Assembly: GCA_046596405.1 (NCBI GenBank)
Contig: JBKJMN010000030.1
Location: 1-5,096, forward strand
Length of the DNA stretch: 5,096 nt
DNA from: PALSA-1004 sp046596405
GTDB taxonomy: Bacteria > Pseudomonadota > Gammaproteobacteria > Burkholderiales > SG8-41
Direction of reading: 5' to 3'
The position numbers and the translations under genes are program-made. This document shows positions 1-5,096 of this stretch, piece by piece. Each line of letters starts with the position of its first letter. Position 1 is the first letter of the stretch. Under the pieces are notes generated by a model. The model saw only the letters and a program-made list of their open reading frames with translations. It did no database searches and was not told where the DNA came from.

Positions 1-1177
1 TCGAGTTGGCGACGCCATTGCCGCCGAGCCGGTTGGCGCCGTGCACGCCGCCCGAATCTTCGCCAGCCACGAACAAGCCCGGCAGGCTGGTCGAGCAATC
101 GCCTTTGAATGCGACGCCGCCCATCATGTAGTGCGCGGTCGGCACCACTTCGACGAGGCCGCCGGCGAGATCGAAGCCGCAATCGTCGCAGCGCTCGACC
201 ATGCCTTTGAAATTCTTGCGGTTGTTGGCGGCGCCCAGATGCCCCATCGCGATATAGACGCCGCCGTTGGGCGTGGTACGCCCGGCGCGCATTTCGGCAA
301 ATATCCCGCGCGATACGATGTCGCGCGTCGCGCGCTCGAGCTTCGCATCGTAATTGCCCATGAAGCGCTGCTGGTCACCATTGAGCAGGTAGCCGCCTGC
401 GCCGCGTAAGCCTTCTTCCAGCACGGTGCCGGTCATGCGCGTGCCCGTGCCCGCCAAAAGGCCGGTCGGGTGGAACTGCACCATCTCCATGTCACGCAGC
501 GTGAGTCCCCCACGCAACGCCATCGCCATGCCGTCGCAGGTCTTGTCGCCCGAGGGGGTGTGGTACTTGTACATCGTCGGGCCGCCACCGGTGCCGAGCA
601 ACACGGCCTGCGCCTGCACGAATACGAATTCGCCGCTGCGCACGTCTATCATCAGCACGCCGGCCAGCGCATCGCCCGTCTTGTTTTTCACGAACTCAAC
701 CGCGCGATGCTCTTCCAGCCGGTTGATGCCGCGCGCCCACACCTGTTCGGCGAGCCGGTTGATGATCTCGATGCCGGTCAGGTCGCCCTTGTGCACCGTG
801 CGGTCGAACGTCTGGCCCGCGAACGCTTTCTGATGGATAGTGCCGTCGGGGTTGCGGTCGAAAAAACAGCCGAGTTCGTTTTCCAGTTCGTGGATGCGTT
901 CAATCGCGACGTTCACCAGCGTCCACGCAAGGTCCTGGTCGGGCAGCCATTTGCCACCTTCTATGGTGTCCATGAAGTGGCGCTCGATCGAATCGCCTTC
1001 CGCCAGCGCGACGTTATAGCCGCCCTGGACCATGCGCGTGCAGCCGCATTTTCCCAGCAGTCCCTTCACGGCAACCGTAATGGAGAGATCGGGGTTCTTC
1101 TGGTGCGCGTGCAGCGCAGCGAAAAGGCCTGCTCCGCCAGAGCCGAGGATCAATATGTCAGTTTTTATTTGTCTCAT
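1..1177 (-). CDS. Succinate dehydrogenase/fumarate reductase-type FAD flavoprotein subunit (C-terminus beyond window)
   Basis: This is a flavoprotein of the SdhA/FrdA/L-aspartate oxidase family, which interconverts succinate-like and fumarate-like substrates using FAD. 392 residues are visible and the frame is open to the window edge; family members are usually about 540-600 residues. The N-terminus carries the dinucleotide-binding motif GSGGAG at residues 12-17. Residues matching the E. coli FrdA active site are present: H236 in FHPTG, E255 and R258 in EEGLRG, R285 in TRDIVSR, H349 in HYMMGG and R383 in HGANRLGG. GLFVAGE, another FAD-domain signature, precedes HGANRLGG. The histidine that covalently holds FAD in SdhA/FrdA is replaced by C46 (CTRMVQGG), so FAD is probably non-covalent, as in L-aspartate oxidase or thiol:fumarate reductase TfrA. 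The ATG at 1177 is the first possible start, since an in-frame TGA lies at 1186-1184; no clear Shine-Dalgarno precedes it. NadB is an alternative, but neighbouring fumarase genes favour a C4-dicarboxylate role. An iron-sulfur partner may lie off the left edge. Confidence 0.88.
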   Translation of the reverse strand, partial: MRQIKTDILILGSGGAGLFAALHAHQKNPDLSITVAVKGLLGKCGCTRMVQGGYNVALAEGDSIERHFMDTIEGGKWLPDQDLAWTLVNVAIERIHELENELGCFFDRNPDGTIHQKAFAGQTFDRTVHKGDLTGIEIINRLAEQVWARGINRLEEHRAVEFVKNKTGDALAGVLMIDVRSGEFVFVQAQAVLLGTGGGPTMYKYHTPSGDKTCDGMAMALRGGLTLRDMEMVQFHPTGLLAGTGTRMTGTVLEEGLRGAGGYLLNGDQQRFMGNYDAKLERATRDIVSRGIFAEMRAGRTTPNGGVYIAMGHLGAANNRKNFKGMVERCDDCGFDLAGGLVEVVPTAHYMMGGVAFKGDCSTSLPGLFVAGEDSGGVHGANRLGGNGVANS

Positions 1178-1301
1178 ATAAAGTCAAAAGCGAGCCACAG
1201 AGAGCACAGAGTTCACAGAGGAAAAGCAAAATCAGGAACACATCAGGAATTTGGTTTTTCTGTTTTCCTCTGTGTTCTCTGTGAACTCTGTGGCAAAGGT
1301 T
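1178..1301. other. Intergenic gap between hydro-lyase beta subunit and flavoprotein genes
   Basis: This 124-base stretch is the only real non-coding gap in the window. It is filled mostly by the CACAGAG palindrome at 1194-1294. Base composition is visibly more A+T-rich than the flanking genes. I found no convincing promoter and no strong ribosome binding site for the flavoprotein at 1177. The flavoprotein could be read from the upstream operon or from a promoter I cannot recognise. Confidence 0.8.
1194..1294. repeat. Imperfect palindrome made of CACAGAG heptamers
   Basis: The left arm (1194-1225) holds three CACAGAG units at 9-base spacing (1196-1202, 1205-1211, 1214-1220) followed by GAAAA. 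The right arm (1263-1294) holds the reverse complement of the same arrangement. Of 32 positions, 28 pair; the four mismatches are the two dinucleotide spacers between heptamers. The 37-base loop (1226-1262) holds a direct repeat ATCAGGAA at 1231-1238 and 1242-1249. From memory, similar CACAGAG-type elements are scattered in intergenic regions of many environmental bacteria and give spurious peptides rich in HRE or SVF repeats. In RNA it would form a long hairpin. No proper T-run follows the left arm in the direction of transcription, so it is not a typical intrinsic terminator. Confidence 0.85.
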
Positions 1302-1913
1302 TCAGATTTTAACTCCAAGAGCGGCGAGTACCGATGCGCGTTTGTCGCGCGCCGCGTCATTCACCTTCGTGTAGAGATTACCGCCATGGCTGTCCATCGC
1401 GACCAGCAGCGGGCCAAACCCTTTGACGCGGAATTTCCACAGCGACTCCGGATTCAGATCGTCGAGGTCGACATCTTCGATCTGCTCGACCCAGGTCGTC
1501 TCCAGCGCAGCCGCCCCGCCGATGATCGCGAGGTAGACGCCGCCCAGGTCCGTGAACGCGGTCTGCGATGCCGCGAACAGCCCGCCTTTGCCGATCACGA
1601 TGCGCACGCCGTACTGCTCCATCAGCGGGCGCGTGAACCGCTCCATGCGGGCGCTGGTGGTCGTGCCGATACAGATCGGCTCGTAACCTGACGGATGCGC
1701 CACGGTTTCGCCCACCCATTTGACGTTGGGCGCGGTGTGAATCACCGCATGGCCTGTCAGATCGAAACGCGTGGTGCGCCCGCGGTCGAACATGTGGATC
1801 AACGTCGCGTCGCGTATGCCGAAGAGCGTCTGGTTCAGCGTGACGGTGTCATTGACCTTCAGTTTGCGCACGTCGGCTTCGGAGACCGGCATGTTGAAAT
1901 CGTAATGAGCCAT
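1302..1913 (-). CDS. Class I fumarate hydratase (or tartrate-dehydratase-like) beta subunit
   Basis: This 203-residue protein is the C-terminal-domain (beta) subunit of a two-subunit iron-sulfur hydro-lyase. The partner alpha subunit is encoded immediately upstream. Together they would catalyse reversible hydration of fumarate to malate, or a related hydroxy-diacid dehydration, in the cytoplasm. Family signatures visible are GTTTSARME (about residues 84-92), the GKGG loop (about 108-111), a glycine/alanine-rich IIGGAAAL segment and MDSHGGNLY near the C-terminus. Length fits the family (E. coli TtdB is about 200 residues). The start is the ATG at 1913, two bases after the alpha-subunit TGA (1918-1916). 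There is only a weak Shine-Dalgarno, so translation is probably coupled to the alpha subunit. The frame stays open far upstream, through the alpha gene, but that extension is a shadow. Fumarase and L-tartrate dehydratase cannot be separated by eye. Confidence 0.93.
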   Translation of the reverse strand: MAHYDFNMPVSEADVRKLKVNDTVTLNQTLFGIRDATLIHMFDRGRTTRFDLTGHAVIHTAPNVKWVGETVAHPSGYEPICIGTTTSARMERFTRPLMEQYGVRIVIGKGGLFAASQTAFTDLGGVYLAIIGGAAALETTWVEQIEDVDLDDLNPESLWKFRVKGFGPLLVAMDSHGGNLYTKVNDAARDKRASVLAALGVKI

Positions 1914-1915
1914 GG

Positions 1916-2791
1916 TCAGAATCCGTAGCTCATGCCGGCCGGCGTAAACGTCGCGCGCGCGCGCCGTGCCGAGTGGCACTGCATGTTGACCGCGACCGGA
2001 TTCATCGTGATATGCGTGGCGGCCGTTTCGACATGGACCGCGAACGACGTCGAATCGCCGCCGAGGCCCTGCGGACCGACGCCCAGCTTGTTCACGACCG
2101 CGGACAACTCCGACTCGAGCTTGGCGCCTTCGGGATCGGTGCAATGCGACCCGAGCGGGCGCGTCGCCGCGACTTTCGACAGATGCACGCACAAGTCCGC
2201 GGTGCCGCCGACACCGACACCGACGATGGTTGGTGGGCAGGTTTTGCCGCCCGCGTCGAGCACGCAGTCGATGACGAAAGTCTTCACCGCGTCGACGCCG
2301 TCGGCCGGAATCGCCATCTTGAGCCACGAATTGTTTTCCGAGCCGCTGCCTTTCGGAATCATTTCGATCGTCAGCGTATCGCGCTCGTCCGAGAAGTCGA
2401 TGTTGATGACCGGCACCAGGCGCCCGCCCGACGTGTGCTCGTTCTTGCGCGTGACCGGGTGCACGACGCTCGACCGCAGCGGGTGCTCCTTGGTCGCGCG
2501 CGCGCAGCCGGTGGCGATTGCCTTTTTCATTGCATGACCGTCGACTTCCACGCCGCTGCCGATCACGACGTTGTAAATGGGGATACCGGTGTCCTGGCAC
2601 AGCAGGTTGTTGGTGTCCTCGGCGACCTTGATGTTGCGGATCATCGTGCCGAGCACGGATTTGCCCGTGGCGTCGGTCTCGGTCTTGTCCAGCTGCGTGA
2701 AGCCCTCTTTGATGTCCGGCGGCAACATTTTAAGCGCGCGGATGTAGAGCTCCTTGCACGCCTCTTCGACTTGTTTGAGATCGACTTTCAT
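1916..2791 (-). CDS. Class I fumarate hydratase (or tartrate-dehydratase-like) alpha subunit, 4Fe-4S
   Basis: This 291-residue protein is the catalytic [4Fe-4S]-binding alpha subunit of a two-subunit class I fumarase. Three cysteines sit in conserved contexts expected to ligate the cluster: C65 in CQDTG, C185 in GGKTCPPT and C272 near the C-terminus in MQCHSARR. The fourth iron position is normally open for substrate. Other family marks are HPVTRKNEHT (about 111-120), PKGSGSEN (about 146-153) and the glycine-rich GVGVGG after C185. Length is close to E. coli TtdA (about 300) and to alpha subunits of two-subunit fumarases. I chose the ATG at 2791 rather than the TTG directly before it because GAGGAA (2800-2795) abuts that TTG and is better placed for the ATG. 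The gene lies 13 nt after the permease stop and 2 nt before the beta subunit. Oxygen-sensitive class I enzymes may also act on tartrate or mesaconate, so the substrate is open. Confidence 0.94.
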   Translation of the reverse strand: MKVDLKQVEEACKELYIRALKMLPPDIKEGFTQLDKTETDATGKSVLGTMIRNIKVAEDTNNLLCQDTGIPIYNVVIGSGVEVDGHAMKKAIATGCARATKEHPLRSSVVHPVTRKNEHTSGGRLVPVINIDFSDERDTLTIEMIPKGSGSENNSWLKMAIPADGVDAVKTFVIDCVLDAGGKTCPPTIVGVGVGGTADLCVHLSKVAATRPLGSHCTDPEGAKLESELSAVVNKLGVGPQGLGGDSTSFAVHVETAATHITMNPVAVNMQCHSARRARATFTPAGMSYGF

Positions 2792-2794
2792 CAA

Positions 2795-2800
2795 TTCCTC
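2795..2800 (-). promoter_or_regulatory. Ribosome binding site of hydro-lyase alpha subunit
   Basis: Read on the minus strand, GAGGAA lies 3 nt before the ATG at 2791, with its GAGG core 5 nt away. It directly abuts the alternative TTG at 2794, which supports the ATG as the start codon. Confidence 0.6.
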
Positions 2801-2804
2801 AATC

Positions 2805-3734
2805 CTAGCTCTGCATGCCCCATTTGCGGACGGTCTTCAGTTCGATATTGCGGAAAATGAAATTCTCGACGACGAGCCCGATGATGATCACCGAGAAAAG
2901 CCCGGCGAACACGTTGGCGATTTCGAGCTGGTTCTTGTTTTCGTAGATGAACCAGCCCAGGCCGCCCGAACCCGACGATACGCCGAACACGAGCTCGGCC
3001 GCGATCAGCGTGCGCCATGCGAAAGCCCAGCCGATTTTCATCCCGGTCAGAATGTTCGGAAACGCGGCGGGAATCAGGATTTTCATCACGTAGCGCGGCC
3101 CCGTAAGCCCGTAGTTGCGCCCGACCATGCGCATCGTCTGCGACACCGACATGAAGCCGGAATGCGTGTTGAGCGCAACCGGCCACAGCACCGAATGGAT
3201 CAGCACGAACACGAGGCTGCCATTGCCGAGGCCGAACCAGATGAGTGCAAGCGGCAGGAGCGCGATTGCGGGCAGCGGGTTGAACATTGCGGTCAGCGTT
3301 TCGAGCAGATCGTTGCCGACGCGCGAGGTAATCGCGAGCGCGGTCAGCACCGACGCCAGGAACATGCCGGCGAAGTAGCCCATCAACAGCACCTTGATCG
3401 AGAACCAGCCGCGCTGCAGCAGCACGCCGTTCTTTATGTTGTCGTAAAACGCACCGAGGGTTTCACTGAACTTGGGGAACAGCAGCGGATTCTGCTCGCA
3501 TGCAAATTTTGCCGGAAACAGCGCGCCGTCTTTCCAGAAAAATGACGGTACGTTCATGCAGGTCGAATAGGTCTGCCACAGAACCCCGAGCAGCAGCAAT
3601 ATCAGGCCTTTGCGCACCGCCGCGTTGTTGAACACCTTCTCCCACGTGGTAAGTGGCTTTTGCACGACGCCAAATGCGCTGGTCTCGACTTCGCGCACGA
3701 ACTCCGGACGTTGCACCAGTACGTTCTCAGCCAT
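2805..3734 (-). CDS. ABC transporter permease, nitrate/sulfonate/taurine (SsuC/TauC-like) type
   Basis: This 309-residue integral membrane protein forms the transport channel with the ATPase encoded upstream. A cytoplasmic N-terminal tail of about 40 residues precedes the first hydrophobic segment (about 43-56). Further membrane segments are at about 111-136, 153-168, 172-190, 232-250 and 274-292. The cytoplasmic EAA-type coupling loop is visible around residues 207-236 (YGLTGPRYVMKILIPAAF followed by P and G residues), and the NPLPAIALLPLALIWFGLG stretch (152-170) is typical of the family. Residues about 58-109, between the first two membrane segments, are longer than I expect for SsuC/TauC. 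The start is the ATG at 3734, because a strong AGGAGGT (3749-3743) stands 8 nt upstream; a longer in-frame extension to 3815 lies inside the ATPase gene and has no support. The gene overlaps the ATPase by 8 nt. Substrate unknown. Confidence 0.92.
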   Translation of the reverse strand: MAENVLVQRPEFVREVETSAFGVVQKPLTTWEKVFNNAAVRKGLILLLLGVLWQTYSTCMNVPSFFWKDGALFPAKFACEQNPLLFPKFSETLGAFYDNIKNGVLLQRGWFSIKVLLMGYFAGMFLASVLTALAITSRVGNDLLETLTAMFNPLPAIALLPLALIWFGLGNGSLVFVLIHSVLWPVALNTHSGFMSVSQTMRMVGRNYGLTGPRYVMKILIPAAFPNILTGMKIGWAFAWRTLIAAELVFGVSSGSGGLGWFIYENKNQLEIANVFAGLFSVIIIGLVVENFIFRNIELKTVRKWGMQS

Positions 3735-4512
3735 GAGGGGTGACCTCCTGTTCGATCTTGTCAGCGAACAACATGTCGTGGATGCTGTCGGAAAGTTTCT
3801 TGCCGTCCTTGCCAACGTGGTCGGTGCCGTCGCTGTTCAGTTCCGCCTTGACGCGACCCGGGTGCGGGGAAAGAAGCAGGATGCGGTTGCCGATCAGCAC
3901 CGCTTCGGGTATCGAGTGGGTGACGAACAGCACAGTGAAATGCGTCTCATCCCATAGCTGCAACAGTTCTTCCTGCATCTTGCGCCGGGTCAGGGCGTCT
4001 AACGCAGCGAACGGCTCATCCATCAGCAGAATGTCGGGCTCCATCGCCATGCCGCGCGCGATCGCGACGCGCTGCTTCATGCCGCCCGACAGCGTGTGCG
4101 GATAGCTGTCGGCGAATTGCGTAAGCTTGACCTTTTCGATGTACTGCATCGCCTTGTCGTCGGCGGCCTTGCCGGTCAGCCGGCCGCTCGCCGTCAGCGC
4201 GAACATCACGTTCTCTTTGACCGTTTTCCATGGCAGCAACTGGTCGAATTCCTGGAAAACGAACACGCGGTCGGCGCCCGGCCTGGTAACGACTTCACCG
4301 TTCAGCCGCATGGCGCCTTCCGTCGGCTGCATGTAGCCGCCGACCGCTTTCAACAGCGTCGACTTGCCGCAACCCGACGGGCCGAGAATCACGAAGCGGT
4401 CGGATTTATAGACCTTGAAATCGACCCGGTACGTCGCCGTCACCAAGTGCTCCTTGGTCTTGTACTGAAGGGTGACGCCTTCGACTTCGAGTAATGGCTG
4501 GGCGGCGCTCAT
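3727..4512 (-). CDS. ABC transporter ATP-binding protein, nitrate/sulfonate/taurine (SsuB/TauB-like) type
   Basis: This 261-residue cytoplasmic ATPase powers the permease encoded next to it. All nucleotide-binding motifs are intact and in order: Walker A GPSGCGKST (44-52), Q-loop Q87 in FQEFDQLLPW, signature LSGGMKQR (141-148), Walker B ILLMDEP (161-167, catalytic E166), D-loop ALDA (170-173) and switch histidine H199 in VTHS. The LLPWKTV context after the Q-loop and SPHPGR (215-220) are typical of the NrtD/SsuB/TauB group that imports small anions and organic acids or sulfonates. A polar tail of about 40 residues (221-261) follows; I assign it no function. The ATG at 4512 is 8 nt after the stop of the binding-protein gene. 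The 3' end overlaps the permease start by 8 nt and contains the permease ribosome binding site, which implies translational coupling and subunit balance. Confidence 0.95.
   Translation of the reverse strand: MSAAQPLLEVEGVTLQYKTKEHLVTATYRVDFKVYKSDRFVILGPSGCGKSTLLKAVGGYMQPTEGAMRLNGEVVTRPGADRVFVFQEFDQLLPWKTVKENVMFALTASGRLTGKAADDKAMQYIEKVKLTQFADSYPHTLSGGMKQRVAIARGMAMEPDILLMDEPFAALDALTRRKMQEELLQLWDETHFTVLFVTHSIPEAVLIGNRILLLSPHPGRVKAELNSDGTDHVGKDGKKLSDSIHDMLFADKIEQEVTPHG
3743..3749 (-). promoter_or_regulatory. Strong ribosome binding site of ABC permease
   Basis: On the minus strand this reads AGGAGGT, a full Shine-Dalgarno match 8 nt before the ATG at 3734. It lies within the last codons of the ATPase gene and decides the permease start. 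Confidence 0.8.
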
Positions 4513-4520
4513 ATGCGTGC

Positions 4521-5096
4521 TCAGTCGACCTGCAATTTTCGTTCGCGCACGATTTTCGCCCAGCGCTCCGTTTCTTCGCGCACGTACTTCGTGAAGTCGG
4601 CGGGATTGTTGCCGACGGGGACCATGCCGAGGCCGTCGAAACGGCTCTTGATGTCCGCCGCTTCGAGCGCCTTCGCGGTGTCGCGGTAAATCTTGTCGAT
4701 GATTTCTTTCGGGGTTCCCGCCGGCACCATGAAACCGAACCAGCCCAGGTTCTCGAAGCCCGGCAATGTTTCGGCGACTGCCGGCACGTTCGGCAACTGC
4801 GTCGAGCGCTGCTTGCTCGTCACGCCCAGCGCGCGCAGCTTATGCTGCTGGATGAAATTGATCGCGGCCGCCAGATTGGGCGTCGAAAACGGCACCTGGC
4901 CCGCCATCGTATCGACGATAGCCGGCGCTTCGCCCTTATAAGGAATGTGCACTATTTCGACTTTCGCCGCATACAGGAAATTCTCGGCCGCCAGGTGGGT
5001 CTGGCTGCCGAATCCCGCCGAGCCGTACGAAATCTCGCGCGGCCGCGCACGGGCGAGATCGATGAGCTCTTTGACGGTTTTCGGCGGAAACGTCGG
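4521..5096 (-). CDS. Bug/TctC-family tripartite tricarboxylate transporter substrate-binding protein (N-terminus beyond window)
   Basis: The visible 191 residues are the C-terminal part of a periplasmic solute-binding protein of the Bug (TctC) family; full members are about 320-330 residues, so about 130 residues including any signal peptide lie past position 5096. Recognisable family segments are YGSAGFGSQTHLAAENF (visible residues 24-40), VHIPYKGEAPAIVDTMAGQV (49-68), the ALGVTSKQRS..LPNVPAVAE region with PGF, and FGFMVPAGTPKEIIDKIYRD. Bug proteins typically bind carboxylates such as citrate, or amides and aromatic acids, and deliver them to TctAB membrane proteins; many are encoded without TctAB nearby. 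Here the next genes are an ABC ATPase (8 nt downstream) and permease instead. Whether this protein feeds that ABC transporter is unknown. The TGA at 4523-4521 is the stop. Family call is secure, ligand is not. Confidence 0.93.
   Translation of the reverse strand, partial: PTFPPKTVKELIDLARARPREISYGSAGFGSQTHLAAENFLYAAKVEIVHIPYKGEAPAIVDTMAGQVPFSTPNLAAAINFIQQHKLRALGVTSKQRSTQLPNVPAVAETLPGFENLGWFGFMVPAGTPKEIIDKIYRDTAKALEAADIKSRFDGLGMVPVGNNPADFTKYVREETERWAKIVRERKLQVD

Noticed and set aside
1175..1192. TTGACTTTATAT-like promoter sequence just before the flavoprotein start
   Set aside because: A -35-like TTGACT and a TATAT abut without the needed spacing and overlap the start codon, so no functional promoter can be supported.
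1194..1294. Intrinsic terminator after the beta-subunit gene
   Set aside because: The stem is very long with a 37-base loop, is interrupted by mismatches, and is not followed by a proper T-run, so it is better called a repeat element.
470..1312. Long plus-strand open frame opposite the flavoprotein gene
   Set aside because: It is antisense to conserved flavoprotein motifs, and its C-terminal part is just a translation of the CACAGAG palindrome (HREHRVHRG).
1914..2600. Upstream extension of the beta-subunit frame into the alpha-subunit gene
   Set aside because: The extension is Arg-rich and non-homologous. The ATG at 1913 gives the expected family length and a normal N-terminus.
1973..2860. 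Long open frame on the plus strand, opposite the hydro-lyase alpha gene
   Set aside because: It is rich in Arg/His/Asp with no recognisable domain, and lies antisense to a clear family member. High GC with biased third positions produces such frames.
2754..3545. Plus-strand open frame opposite the permease gene
   Set aside because: Its composition is low-complexity (Glu/Arg/Gln/His-rich), with no domain and no ribosome binding site, and it mirrors the permease codons.
3735..3815. Upstream extension of the permease frame into the ATPase gene
   Set aside because: The strong AGGAGGT at 3749-3743 positions the start at 3734, and the extra residues do not look like a signal or membrane segment.

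Overview
The window is a compact run of six genes, all on the minus strand, so transcription runs from position 5096 towards 1. The DNA is GC-rich, with strong G/C preference at third codon positions. A Bug/TctC-type periplasmic binding protein and a tight metabolic operon point to a betaproteobacterium of the Burkholderiales type, possibly uncultured. That assignment is inferred from family content, not from a marker gene.

Region by region, in transcription order. At 5096-4521 is the C-terminal 191 residues of a Bug-family (TctC-like) solute-binding protein. At 4512-3727 is an ABC-transporter ATPase of the nitrate/sulfonate/taurine group. At 3734-2805 is the matching permease, whose start lies inside the 3' end of the ATPase gene. 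At 2791-1916 and 1913-1302 are the alpha and beta subunits of a two-subunit class I (iron-sulfur) fumarase or a related hydro-lyase. A 124-base gap (1301-1178) holds an imperfect palindrome built from repeated CACAGAG heptamers. At 1177-1 is the first 392 residues of a succinate dehydrogenase/fumarate reductase-type flavoprotein, which runs off the left edge.

Spacing between the first five genes is 8 nt, an 8-nt overlap, 13 nt and 2 nt, so they almost certainly form one transcript. The flavoprotein is co-directional but set apart by the repeat. The content suggests an uptake-plus-metabolism unit for a carboxylic acid: a transporter brings in a substrate, a hydratase/dehydratase interconverts a hydroxy-diacid and an unsaturated diacid, and a flavoenzyme oxidises or reduces the same kind of C4 skeleton. 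The actual substrate cannot be read from the sequence.

The points most worth a second look are the palindromic heptamer element, the replacement of the FAD-linking histidine by cysteine in the flavoprotein, the Bug binding protein directly upstream of ABC components, and the undecided substrate of the hydro-lyase. I see no RNA gene, CRISPR array, insertion sequence, phage gene or clearly new system.
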